Assembly (NCBI RefSeq): GCF_013822795.1
Contig: NZ_PNLB01000001.1
Coordinates: 186,001 to 250,000 of the forward strand
DNA: 64,000 nucleotides
From: Phenylobacterium sp.
Lineage (GTDB): Bacteria; Pseudomonadota; Alphaproteobacteria; Caulobacterales; Caulobacteraceae
Direction of reading: 5' to 3'
Part shown: one piece after another, positions 11,822 to 19,963 of the stretch
How the letters are laid out: each line of letters opens with the position of its first letter
Numbering within the stretch: position 1 is the first letter of the stretch
Position numbers and translations under genes: made by a program
The notes under the pieces: generated by a model
What the model was told of the DNA's origin: nothing
What the model saw: only the letters and a program-made list of their open reading frames with translations
Database searches by the model: none

Positions 11822-11849
11822 AAAAAGGCGGGCCAGGGTGAACCCCGCC
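11822..11849 (-). terminator. Hairpin with U-run just before carA
   Basis: On the minus strand GGCGGG, an 11-base loop and CCCGCC are followed by five T residues. It ends 33 bases before the carA ATG. It may terminate the PAS-DHp-REC gene transcript, or act as an attenuator in the carA leader. A weak promoter-like pair (TTGACC, 17 bases, TAGGTA) lies upstream near 11890-11920, so a separate carA transcript is possible. Confidence 0.6.
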
Positions 11850-11955
11850 CGTTCCTTGACTCGTCCGCTTGTTCGGCAAACGGCGGCTACCTAATGACTA
11901 CCGGAGGCCGGGTCAATGCGGCGCTGAGGGAATCTGGCCGCGGGGCCGCCGGCGT

Positions 11956-13068
11956 TCAGTCGGCCAGAACGCCCGAGATCGCCTCGAACAGCGCGTCGGC
12001 CCTGACCGGCTTGCCGATATGGCGGTCGGCGCCCGCTTCGGTCGACGACTTCAGGTCGTCGGGCGAGGTGTTGGCGCTGATCACGATGATCGGCGCGCGC
12101 GGCAGGCCTGCGCCCTCGGCCTTGCGGATCGCCCGGATCGCGGTCAGCCCGTCCATCACCGGCATGCGCAGGTCCATCAGCACCAAGTCGAAGCCGCCCC
12201 GCCGCCAGGCCTCCACCGCTTCCTCGCCGTTCTCGACGCTGGTCACCTCGGCCCCCGCCGCGCCGAGCATCAGCTCCAGCACCTTGCGGTTGGTCGGGTT
12301 GTCGTCGGCGGCCAGGATCCGCAGGGGCGGGGCCTCGCCGTCCTGGATCGGCTGATGGGCGGCGTCGGCCTCGTGCGCGGCGTCGCCATAGTCGAGCAGG
12401 CCGGCGACCAGCCGGTCGAGCTGGCCGGCCGATCCCTGGATGTCGGCCACCAGGCCGCGCTGCTCAGCGGTCAGCGCGGTGCGCTCCAGCGCCGCGATCA
12501 GTCCGACCACGCCGTTGAGCGGGGTGCGCAGTTCGTGGCTCATGTCGGCGACGAACTCGGTCTTGGCGCGGCTGGCGACCTCGGCCCGGTGCAGGGCGTC
12601 CTCCAGAGCCGCGGCCTGGCGCTTCATCTCGGTGATGTCGACCCGCAGGCCGATGACGCCGCCGTCGCCGGTGCGGCGTTCCTCGATCATCAGCCACCGG
12701 CCGTCGGCCAGCCGCTGTTCGTGCCGCTCGCCGGTCGGGTTCTTCAGCTTGTCGAGCCGCGCAGCCAGCCACGTCTCCTCGCGCCCGACGGCGTCCGGAT
12801 AGTCGCCGCGGGCCACGCCAGTGCGCAGGGTGTCGGCCAGGGTGACCTGCGACGAGAACAGGTCGGCCGAGCGGTGGTAGATCTCAGCGTAGCGCTTGTT
12901 CCAGAGCAGATAGCGGCCGTCGGGGTCCAGGAAGACGATGCCTTCGGGCAGCAGGTCGAGCGCCTCGCGCAGGCGCTGGCCGGCGACCTCGGCCTGGGCG
13001 TTGGCTGCAGCCAGCGCCCGCCCGCCCAGCAGGCGGGCGATCCGTTCCCGAAGCCTGACCTTCGGCAT
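11956..13068 (-). CDS. PAS-DHp-receiver signalling protein without an ATPase domain
   Basis: A 370-residue hybrid histidine kinase-like protein. A PAS domain covers about residues 37-150 (PEGIVFLDPDGRYLLWNKRYAEIY), with a PAC-like GLRVDITEMKRQ. A DHp helix with the phospho-acceptor histidine (SHELRTPLNG) is near residue 177. A receiver domain occupies about 250-366, with the phospho-acceptor aspartate in LVLMDLRMPVMDG and lysine in GKPVRAD. The HATPase domain that should lie between DHp and receiver is absent: only about 30 residues separate them, with no N, G1 or G2 box. It cannot autophosphorylate alone; it may accept phosphate from another kinase or bind as a scaffold. Confidence 0.85.
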   Translation of the reverse strand: MPKVRLRERIARLLGGRALAAANAQAEVAGQRLREALDLLPEGIVFLDPDGRYLLWNKRYAEIYHRSADLFSSQVTLADTLRTGVARGDYPDAVGREETWLAARLDKLKNPTGERHEQRLADGRWLMIEERRTGDGGVIGLRVDITEMKRQAAALEDALHRAEVASRAKTEFVADMSHELRTPLNGVVGLIAALERTALTAEQRGLVADIQGSAGQLDRLVAGLLDYGDAAHEADAAHQPIQDGEAPPLRILAADDNPTNRKVLELMLGAAGAEVTSVENGEEAVEAWRRGGFDLVLMDLRMPVMDGLTAIRAIRKAEGAGLPRAPIIVISANTSPDDLKSSTEAGADRHIGKPVRADALFEAISGVLAD

Positions 13069-13223
13069 CTCGCTCCCCGACGATTCGCCCCAAGGTGCTC
13101 ATGAGACGCTGATCGCGTTGCGGCCACGCCGACAGAGGCGCCGGGAGCGCGGGATCGCGCGTTAAGCTCAAGCTTTAGGCGCCGGGGTTCGCATTTTGCC
13201 CGCTTGCGTCTATTTCGACGGCC

Positions 13224-13919
13224 ATGAGCATCACCACGGTCGGCCTCGATGCCGACGACACCCTCTGGCACAACGAGACGATCTTCCGGCTGACCCACGA
13301 CCGGTTCAGCGAGCTGCTGTCCGACGTCGCCGACAAGCAGGCGCTTGAGCAGCGCCTAGCTGAGGTCGAGAAGCGCAACCTGCGGCTCTACGGCTATGGG
13401 GTGAAGGGCTTCACGCTGTCGATGATCGAGACGGCGATGGAGATGACCGGCGGCGAGCCGCCCGGCCATGTGATCCGTGAGATCCTGGCGGTCGGCCGCG
13501 AGATGCTGAGCGAGCCGGTCGAGCCGCTGCCCGGCGTCGACGACACCCTGGCCGAGCTTTCCAAGCGCTATCGGCTGGTGCTGATCACCAAGGGCGACCT
13601 GCTGCACCAGGAGCAGAAGCTGGCCGCGTCGGGCCTCGGCGACCTGTTCGCCGCGGTCGAGATCGTCAGCGAGAAGGACGCCTCGACCTACAGCCGCGTC
13701 TTCGCCCGTCACGGCACCGGCGCAGAGCAGGCGGTGATGTGCGGCAACTCCATGCGCTCGGACATCCTGCCGGCCATCGAGGCGGGGGCTTACGGCGCCT
13801 ACGTGCCCTATCCGCTGATCTGGGCCCACGAGATGGCCGACGCCCCGGAGGGACATGCGCGGTTCGCTGAGCTGGCCAGCATCCGTGATCTGCCGGCCTG
13901 GATCGACGGGCTGAAGTGA
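13224..13919 (+). CDS. HAD-superfamily hydrolase
   Basis: A 231-residue haloacid-dehalogenase-like phosphatase. Motif I is GLDADDTLW (nucleophile and general-acid aspartates). Motif II is LVLITKGD, motif III the lysine in EIVSEKDA, and motif IV CGNSMRSDILPA with the metal-binding aspartate. The helical cap between motifs I and II is of the C1 type. The likely reaction is hydrolysis of a small phosphate ester; substrate unknown. Divergent from the PAS-DHp-REC gene and directly upstream of the ECF41 unit, but separated from it by that unit's own promoter. Confidence 0.87.
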   Translation: MSITTVGLDADDTLWHNETIFRLTHDRFSELLSDVADKQALEQRLAEVEKRNLRLYGYGVKGFTLSMIETAMEMTGGEPPGHVIREILAVGREMLSEPVEPLPGVDDTLAELSKRYRLVLITKGDLLHQEQKLAASGLGDLFAAVEIVSEKDASTYSRVFARHGTGAEQAVMCGNSMRSDILPAIEAGAYGAYVPYPLIWAHEMADAPEGHARFAELASIRDLPAWIDGLK

Positions 13920-13937
13920 CGATTTCTCCGCCGGCGA

Positions 13938-13964
13938 TGTCACAGCCGGCGCCGCCGAACCGTC
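13938..13964 (+). promoter_or_regulatory. ECF41-type promoter
   Basis: TGTCACA (13938-13944), a 16-base spacer and CGTC (13961-13964). This equals the promoter reported for ECF41 sigma factors (TGTCACA-N16-CGTC). It sits ahead of a three-gene unit that ends with an ECF41 gene, so it is very probably autoregulatory. Transcription would begin near 13970, which rules out an ATG at 13966 as the first start. Confidence 0.85.
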
Positions 13965-13992
13965 CTTGGGGGCGATGGTTCGGAGAAATCAG

Positions 13993-14385
13993 ATGTCGCG
14001 CGTCCTCGCCGCCGCCCTCGGCCTGCTGCTGGGGCTGAACGCCCTGGCCATGCTGTTGGCCTCGTTCTGGTGGTACAACGCCGTTCCGGGCGTGATCGCC
14101 ACCGGCCCCTACAATCCGCACTTCGTCCGCGATATCGGCGCGACCTATCTGGTCGTCGCCGGCGGCCTGGTCTGGTTCGCCGCCCGCCCGGCTCAGGGCT
14201 GGCCCGCGCTTGTCGCCGGGGCGAGCTTCCTAGTGCTGCATGCCGCGATCCATGTGTTCGACGCCAGCTGCTCGGCCGATCCGGTCGCCAATCTGATCCG
14301 CGACCTGCCGGGCGTCTTCGTCCCGGCCCTGATCGCCGCCGCCATCGCCGTGTTCAACCGCCCCGCCAGGACAGGAGCCGCCTGA
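13993..14385 (+). CDS. Small four-helix membrane protein in the ECF41 unit
   Basis: A 130-residue integral membrane protein with four hydrophobic segments (about residues 3-25, 46-66, 72-92, 105-125) and little else. No family was recognised with certainty. I chose the ATG at 13993 (MSRVLAAALGLLLG): it has CGGAGA seven bases upstream, and the promoter at 13938-13964 lies too close to the earlier ATG at 13966. The stop overlaps the start of the next gene as TGATG. Being first in an ECF41-controlled unit, it probably takes part in the same response as the CMD-like protein. Confidence 0.72.
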   Translation: MSRVLAAALGLLLGLNALAMLLASFWWYNAVPGVIATGPYNPHFVRDIGATYLVVAGGLVWFAARPAQGWPALVAGASFLVLHAAIHVFDASCSADPVANLIRDLPGVFVPALIAAAIAVFNRPARTGAA

Positions 14386-14936
14386 TGCTGAAAGCCCTGC
14401 TCGCCCGCCAGATCGACAAGATGGAACGCCGCTGGGGCTACGACGCCAGCTATATGCGGCATGTGCTGGCGGCCAGCCCCGGCAGCTTGCTGCGCTTCGG
14501 GCTGGTCAGTTCGATGGTCGACGCCAGGGCCGCCCCGGCCGCGGCGATCGCCGCCGCCAAGCTGGTCGGGACCCTGGCCGAGGACTGCGGGCCCTGCACC
14601 CAGATCGTCAGCGACATGGCCGCCGCCGAGGGCGTCGCGCCGCAGATCCTGCGCGGGGTTCTTGCGGGCGACGAGGCGGCGATGGGGGAGGACGCCGCCC
14701 TGGCCTGGCGGTTCGCCCGCGCCAGCCTGGCCCGTGACATGGCCGCCGCCGATCCGCTGCGGGACGAGGTCGTCCGCCGCTGGGGCGACCGCGGCCTGGT
14801 GGCCCTCGGCCTGGCCCTGACCAGCGCGCGCATGTACCCGACGCTCAAGTACGCGCTCGGCTACGGCAAGGCCTGTTCGAAGGTGATCGTCGACGGCCAG
14901 GCCGCCCCGGTGGCCCGCGCCCCGCTGGCGGCGTAG
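14385..14936 (+). CDS. AhpD/carboxymuconolactone-decarboxylase-like protein
   Basis: A 183-residue all-alpha protein with the AhpD-type redox motif: CGPC at residues 68-71 inside EDCGPCTQIVSDMAAAEGV. ECF41 sigma genes are known to sit beside carboxymuconolactone decarboxylases, oxidoreductases or epimerases (the 'COE' partners), and this gene is a clear example. The two cysteines suggest a peroxidase or disulfide-reductase role; no substrate can be named. The start overlaps the previous stop (TGATG), and the ECF41 gene follows after 10 bases, so all three are one unit. Confidence 0.8.
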   Translation: MLKALLARQIDKMERRWGYDASYMRHVLAASPGSLLRFGLVSSMVDARAAPAAAIAAAKLVGTLAEDCGPCTQIVSDMAAAEGVAPQILRGVLAGDEAAMGEDAALAWRFARASLARDMAAADPLRDEVVRRWGDRGLVALGLALTSARMYPTLKYALGYGKACSKVIVDGQAAPVARAPLAA

Positions 14937-14946
14937 GATCGCGCGC

Positions 14947-15819
14947 ATGGCCGCCGACGTCGAAACATTCGAGAGCCAGCGACAGCGTCTGACCCGGCTC
15001 GCCTACCGCATGCTGGGGTCGGTCGCCGAGGCCGAAGACGTGGTCCAGGACGCCTGGCTGCGTTGGAACCGGACCGACGAGGAGGTCCGCGATCCGGCCG
15101 GCTGGCTGGTGCGGGTGACGAGCCGCCTCTGCATCGACCGCTTGCGCTCGGCCAAGGTCCAGCGGGAGGCCTATCGCGGCCCCTGGCTGCCGGAGCCGCT
15201 GATCGAGGAGCTGAGCGTCGATCCGGTCGAGCGCGCCGAGGACGTGTCGGTGGCCTTCCTGCTGGCGCTGGAGCGGCTCTCGCCGCTGGAGCGGGCCGTG
15301 TTCCTGCTGCACGACGTGTTCGACGAGGACTACGCCTCGGTCGCCGAGACCCTGGGCCGCAACGAGGCGGCGGTGCGCCAGCTGGCCGCCCGGGCGCGGA
15401 CCCATGTGCGGGACTCCCGGCCGCGCTTCACGGTCAGCGAGGCCGAGGCCGCCAAGCTCGCGGCCGCGTTCATGGCCGCCGCCGCCCAGGGCGACATGAA
15501 GGCGCTGTCGGCCGTGCTCGCCGAGGACGCGGTGCTGATCTCCGACGGCGGCGGCAAGCGCTCGGCGGCTCTGCGGCCGATGAGCGGGCGCGAGGACATC
15601 ATCCGGCTGCTGGAGGGGCTCGCCTGGCGCACGGGCGGGGCCGAACTGTGGCCGATCAGCTTCCGCGCCGTGCGGATCAACGGCTATCCGGGCGTGATCA
15701 TGGAGCGCGAGGACGGGCCGATGACCGTGGCGTTCCAGCCGGGCGAGGACGGCAAGCTCGCCGCCATCTATCTGGTCCGTAATCCCGATAAGCTGGGACG
15801 TCTGCCGCTGGATCAGTGA
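14947..15819 (+). CDS. ECF41-family sigma factor with SnoaL-like C-terminal extension
   Basis: A 290-residue sigma factor. Regions 2 and 4 lie in the first 155 residues (AEDVVQDAWLRWN; YASVAETLGRNEAAVRQLAARA). A C-terminal SnoaL-like extension of about 125 residues follows. The family hallmarks are all present: WLPEP in the linker at 80-84, DGGGK at 200-204 and NPDKL near 280. In ECF41 factors the extension replaces an anti-sigma factor by contacting the core sigma domains, so the protein regulates itself. The promoter at 13938 is its probable target. The 3' end overlaps the convergent DUF808 gene by 7 bases. Confidence 0.93.
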   Translation: MAADVETFESQRQRLTRLAYRMLGSVAEAEDVVQDAWLRWNRTDEEVRDPAGWLVRVTSRLCIDRLRSAKVQREAYRGPWLPEPLIEELSVDPVERAEDVSVAFLLALERLSPLERAVFLLHDVFDEDYASVAETLGRNEAAVRQLAARARTHVRDSRPRFTVSEAEAAKLAAAFMAAAAQGDMKALSAVLAEDAVLISDGGGKRSAALRPMSGREDIIRLLEGLAWRTGGAELWPISFRAVRINGYPGVIMEREDGPMTVAFQPGEDGKLAAIYLVRNPDKLGRLPLDQ

Positions 15820-16748
15820 GCCTTGCGGTGCGGCAGCAGGTGCAGCACCCCGGCGATGACGCCGCCGATCACCAAGCCGACGATCGCCGAGCCGACCGCG
15901 AAGGTCACCCAGCCGGTGACCGGCCCGATCGCGGGAACCTGCCCCGCCCAGTGCGAGGCGCCTTCGACCCAGACCGGGATCGGCGTCAGGTGGAAGTGCT
16001 CCAGGCCATGGACGATGATGCCGCCGCCGACCCACAGCATGGCGGCGGTGCCGATCACGGTCAGCCAGTTCATGACCACTGGCATGCCCTTGACCAGCAT
16101 GCGGCCGATGGCCTGGGAGGCGCGCGCCGGGCGCTTGGCCATGTGCAGGCCGATGTCGTCCATCTTCACGATCAGGCCGACCACGCCATAGACGGCGGCG
16201 GTGATCGCGACGCCCACCAGCAGCAGCGCGCCAGCTTGGACGAAGAGCGGTTGGTCGGCTACGTCGGCCAGGGCGATGGCCATGATCTCGGCCGAGAGGA
16301 TGAGGTCGGTGCGGATCGCGCCGCTGACCTTCTGGTCTTCGAGCTCCGTGGCGCTGAGCGCCAGCTCCTCGGGCTCATCGGCCTCGTCCTCGCCGCGGAT
16401 CGCCTCGATGATTTTCTCGGTGGCCTCGAAGCAGAGATAGGCGCCGCCGGCCATCAGCAGCGGCGTCACGCCCCAAGGGGCGAAGGCGCTGAGCAGCAGG
16501 GCGCCAGGCAGCAGGAACAGCAGCTTGTTGCGCAGCGAACCGATGGCGATGCGCAGGACGATCGGCAGTTCACGCTCGGGCGAGAAGCCCATCGCGTAGC
16601 CAGGCGTCACCGCGGTGTCGTCGACGACCACCCCGACCGCCTTGGTTCCGGCCTTTCCGGCGGCGCCGGCCACGTCGTCCAGCGAGGCGGCCGCCATCTT
16701 GGCGATGCCCGCGACATCGTCGAGCAGCGCAACAAGTCCGGAAGCCAT
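15813..16748 (-). CDS. DUF808 (YedI-like) membrane protein
   Basis: A 311-residue integral membrane protein of the DUF808 family. Signatures are the N-terminal MASGLVALLDDVAGIAKMAA, the repeated 'DDVAG' segment, VVVDDTAVTPGYA and about seven hydrophobic segments from residue 70 onward, with a charged loop (EAIRGEDEADEPEE). The function is not known. I start at the ATG at 16748 with AGAGG upstream, which gives the conserved N-terminus; a longer frame is non-coding. It ends tail-to-tail with the ECF41 gene and begins head-to-head with the HWE kinase gene. Confidence 0.9.
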   Translation of the reverse strand: MASGLVALLDDVAGIAKMAAASLDDVAGAAGKAGTKAVGVVVDDTAVTPGYAMGFSPERELPIVLRIAIGSLRNKLLFLLPGALLLSAFAPWGVTPLLMAGGAYLCFEATEKIIEAIRGEDEADEPEELALSATELEDQKVSGAIRTDLILSAEIMAIALADVADQPLFVQAGALLLVGVAITAAVYGVVGLIVKMDDIGLHMAKRPARASQAIGRMLVKGMPVVMNWLTVIGTAAMLWVGGGIIVHGLEHFHLTPIPVWVEGASHWAGQVPAIGPVTGWVTFAVGSAIVGLVIGGVIAGVLHLLPHRKAH

Positions 16749-16870
16749 CGGGAACCTCTGCTGATTGAAAGACTTGAGCCAATACCACGGGTCGGCGAGA
16801 GCTAGCGACGCGAGCCTAGTGCCGCATTGCTCTTCCGTCCCAGACTGCCTGTGGATGGGAACGGGGTCAG

Positions 16871-17941
16871 ATGCAACGGCCCAAGAAGGAAGCGGCCCCT
16901 GCGCCATTCGTGGACGGGGAGGGCCGAATGATCCGGCTGGTGCGCAGCTTCGACTGGGCCTCGACGCCACTGGGCCCGGCCGCCGACTGGCCGCCCGAAC
17001 TGAAGACCATGGTCAACTTCATCCTGGAATCGCAGTTTCCGGCGGTGATCATCTGGGGCGAGCACCTGCTCACCATCTACAACGACGCCTTTCTGCCGAT
17101 CCTCGGCGACAAGCCCGAGGCGCTGGGCCGGTCCTTCGCCGATGTCTGGTCCGAGGCCTGGGACAAGATTGAGCCGGTGGTGCGGCGGGCCTTCGAGGGC
17201 GAGGCGACCTTCATCAAGGACTATCCGTTGACGGTGGTGCGCTCGGAGCAGCCGGAACACGCTTGGTTCACCTTCTGCTTCAGCCCCCTGCGGCTGGCCA
17301 GCGGCGACATCTGCGGCGTGGTCGACACGGTGGTGGAGACGACCGCCACCGTCCGCGCGCACGCCGACTTGGATACTCTGGCCCAGGAGATGAGCCACCG
17401 GCTCAAGAACACCATGGCCACGGTCCAGGCGCTGGCCGCCCAGTCGCTCAAGGAGGTGGTCGAACGCAGTGTGGTCGAGGAGTTCCTCGACCGCATTGTC
17501 ACGCTCGGCAACGCCCACGACGTGCTGTTCCGCCAGAACTGGCAGGCGGTGCCGCTGCGGCGGGTGGCCGAGGCGACGCTGTCGCCGCTCGACGGCCTCG
17601 GCCAGATCCACCTGAGGGGCCGCGAGGTGCAGATCGGCGTGCGCACCACCATGTCGCTGTCGCTGCTGCTGCACGAACTGGCCACCAACGCGGCCAAGTA
17701 CGGGGCGCTGTCGACACCGAAAGGCCGGGTTGATCTGGAATGGAGCGTGCGGGCGGGGAACTTCCGCTTACGTTGGCGCGAGTGCGGCGGCCCGCCGGTC
17801 AGCCCTCCGCAACATACGGGATTTGGCAGCCGCCTCATCAACCTGGGACTGTCGCCCGAGGGGGCAGTGGTGCGGCGCTACGGGTCCGAGGGCGTCGAGG
17901 TCGACATCGAGACGCCGGTCTCGGGCCTGCTTGATCGTTGA
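16871..17941 (+). CDS. PAS-domain HWE-family sensor histidine kinase
   Basis: A soluble 356-residue sensor kinase. The N-terminal half (about 20-165) is PAS/GAF-like, beginning with the common 'DWASTPLGPAADWPPELK' lead-in. The phospho-acceptor is in EMSHRLKNTMATVQALAAQ (about residue 177). The ATPase domain has the HWE-family histidine in the N box (HELATNAAKYGAL) and the WxE motif (WRECGGPPV), followed by GFGSRLI. HWE kinases often sense light or stress in Rhizobiales and Caulobacterales. No response regulator is adjacent. It ends 42 bases before the dnaG start. Confidence 0.9.
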   Translation: MQRPKKEAAPAPFVDGEGRMIRLVRSFDWASTPLGPAADWPPELKTMVNFILESQFPAVIIWGEHLLTIYNDAFLPILGDKPEALGRSFADVWSEAWDKIEPVVRRAFEGEATFIKDYPLTVVRSEQPEHAWFTFCFSPLRLASGDICGVVDTVVETTATVRAHADLDTLAQEMSHRLKNTMATVQALAAQSLKEVVERSVVEEFLDRIVTLGNAHDVLFRQNWQAVPLRRVAEATLSPLDGLGQIHLRGREVQIGVRTTMSLSLLLHELATNAAKYGALSTPKGRVDLEWSVRAGNFRLRWRECGGPPVSPPQHTGFGSRLINLGLSPEGAVVRRYGSEGVEVDIETPVSGLLDR

Positions 17942-17982
17942 GGGGGCTACGCCACGAGCGCGGACGCTGTATCATCTGCGTG

Positions 17983-19884
17983 GTGCGCGTCGACGAACAC
18001 TTCCTTGATGAGATCAAATCCCGCCTCCGGCCCTCCGATGTGATCGGGCGGACGGTGAAGCTGCGCAAGCAGGGCCGGGAGTATGTCGGCCTGTCGCCGT
18101 TCAACAAGGAGAAGACCCCTTCGTTCTACGTGAACGACGAGAAGGGCCAGTTCTTCGATTTCTCGTCCGGCAAGAACGGCGATCTGATCACCTTCCTGCA
18201 AGAGACCGAGCGCCTCACCTTCATGGAGGCGGTCGAGCGGCTGGCCGCGGAAGCTGGCCTCACCATGCCGGAGGCCGATCCCCGTTCGGCCGAGCAGGAG
18301 CGCCAGCGCCAGGGCCTGTCGGACTGGATGGACGCCGCCGCCCAGTGGTTCGAAGGCGCCCTGCGCCGGCCGGAGGGCAAGGAGGCGCGCGCCTATCTGG
18401 AGCGCCGCGGTCTGCCTGAGTCGGAGTGGGCGCGGTTTCGGCTCGGCTTCTCGCCGCCGGGCCGCACGGCGCTGAAGGACTACCTGGTCACCAAGGGCGC
18501 CCGGCCAGGCGAGCTGGTCGAGGCCGGGCTGCTGATCGCGCCCGAGGAGGGCGGCGCGCCCTATGACCGGTTCCGCGACCGGATCATCTTCCCGATCGCC
18601 GACCATCGCGGGCGGATCCTGTCGTTCGGCGGTCGGGCGATGGATCCGCAGGCCCGCGCCAAATACCTGAACGGCCCGGAAAGTCCGCTCTTTCACAAGG
18701 GTCGAACGCTCTACGGAATTGGCGAGGCGCGGAAGATCCTGGGCGCGGCGCCCAGCAACGAAACCCCGCCGCTGGTGGTGGTCGAGGGCTATATGGACGC
18801 CATCGCCTGCCAGCGCGCCGGCGTCGCCGCTGTCGCGCCGCTCGGTACGGCTCTGACCGAAGAGCAGATGGAGATGCTCTGGCGGCTGCACGGCGAGCCG
18901 ACCCTCTCGTTCGACGGCGACCGCGCCGGTCGCCAGGCGGCCTCGCGCTCCATCGACCGGGCCCTGCCGCTGCTCAAGCCCGGCAAGAGCTTCAAGTTCG
19001 CGATCGTCGAGGGCGGCAAGGATCCGGACGAGGTGCTGCGCGAGCAGGGGGCCGTGGCCCTCCGCGCCCAGTTGTCGCAGACCACGGCCTTCGTCGACGC
19101 GCTGTTCACCCGCGAACACGATTTGGAACCGCTGGATACGCCCGAGCGGCGGGCCGGTTTCAAGAACCGCCTGCGCAACGCGGCCGGCCAGATCGCCGAC
19201 AAGGATTTGCAGCAGGCCTACCGCGAGGCGCTGATGGAGCGCTTCGACGCGACCGGCCCCAAGGCCCGCTCGCAACCCGAGCAGGGCGGCCGTCCGCAAC
19301 GCGGAAGCGCAGGCGGATCAAGGGGTTGGCGCGGGGGCGGGCGCGAGTGGATCGATCCGGCGCCCACCGAGGCAGGGCGAGCCGCCGCCCAGCGGCTGGC
19401 CCAGTCTATCGACCCGGTGGCCGCGGCCCTCGCCAAGTATGCGATCGGTGATCCGAGCGTTCTGGACGAACATCTGGAGAACTCGTTCCTCGCCAAAGGC
19501 TTCGGTGTCGAAGCTCTAGCGAAGCTGACGGGGGAGATCATCGGTTTCAGATTGGATGCTGATCATCTTGACACCGCGACTCTCGCACGCCATCTGGCGT
19601 CTTGCGGGTTTAATGCGCTGCTGACAGACATCGACCGGGCCGCTGCGAAATCGGGCGCGCCCATTTTGAAACCGGATGTCTCCCTCGACGTCGCTAGATC
19701 CCAGTGGTCGCAAGCTTTCGCGGGCCTTTCACGGCTCGTGGCGCTCGACGAGGCTATTGCGTCCGCAAAGGGTAACCTTAGCGGTCGTTCCGATATGGAA
19801 GCTCTCGAGCGTCTGAAAGGCGAACGCGACACACTGAAACGCGCGATCAGAACGGGAACGATTTGGGCGGGAGAAGGGTCGTAA
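17983..19884 (+). CDS. dnaG: DNA primase
   Basis: DnaG makes RNA primers at the replication fork. The 633-residue protein starts at GTG 17983 (VRVDEHFLDEIKSRLRPSDVIG), matching the usual N-terminus. The zinc-finger region is recognisable (LSPFNKEKTPSF ... FDFSSGKNGDLITFL), but all zinc ligands are replaced by S, N, D and S. The RNAP core follows, with a TOPRIM motif VVVEGYMDAIACQ near residue 265 and acidic residues in LSFDGDRAGRQA. A low-complexity Gly/Arg linker lies near 430-450 before the DnaB-interacting C-terminus. The last ~450 bases use more A/T-ending codons than the rest. rpoD follows after 79 bases. Confidence 0.96.
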   Translation: MRVDEHFLDEIKSRLRPSDVIGRTVKLRKQGREYVGLSPFNKEKTPSFYVNDEKGQFFDFSSGKNGDLITFLQETERLTFMEAVERLAAEAGLTMPEADPRSAEQERQRQGLSDWMDAAAQWFEGALRRPEGKEARAYLERRGLPESEWARFRLGFSPPGRTALKDYLVTKGARPGELVEAGLLIAPEEGGAPYDRFRDRIIFPIADHRGRILSFGGRAMDPQARAKYLNGPESPLFHKGRTLYGIGEARKILGAAPSNETPPLVVVEGYMDAIACQRAGVAAVAPLGTALTEEQMEMLWRLHGEPTLSFDGDRAGRQAASRSIDRALPLLKPGKSFKFAIVEGGKDPDEVLREQGAVALRAQLSQTTAFVDALFTREHDLEPLDTPERRAGFKNRLRNAAGQIADKDLQQAYREALMERFDATGPKARSQPEQGGRPQRGSAGGSRGWRGGGREWIDPAPTEAGRAAAQRLAQSIDPVAAALAKYAIGDPSVLDEHLENSFLAKGFGVEALAKLTGEIIGFRLDADHLDTATLARHLASCGFNALLTDIDRAAAKSGAPILKPDVSLDVARSQWSQAFAGLSRLVALDEAIASAKGNLSGRSDMEALERLKGERDTLKRAIRTGTIWAGEGS

Positions 19885-19918
19885 GGGAATACGACCGTCT
19901 GTTCGCTATTGGAGCATC

Positions 19919-19949
19919 TTCGGCCCGCGCCTTGCATGGCGCGGCCGAA
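19919..19949 (+). promoter_or_regulatory. Hairpin in the rpoD leader
   Basis: TTCGGCCCGCGCC and GGCGCGGCCGAA pair with one bulged C around a TTGCAT loop, ending 14 bases before the rpoD ATG and just before its GGAGA ribosome site. There is no U-run, so a processing site or translation control element is likelier than a terminator. In Escherichia coli the dnaG-rpoD junction is processed; similarity in function here is an inference. Confidence 0.45.
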
Positions 19950-19963
19950 ATCCGGAGACCTAG

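Noticed and set aside
13155..13180. TTAA-containing stretch resembling a CtrA site
   Set aside because: The second half-site does not match TTAA at seven-base spacing.
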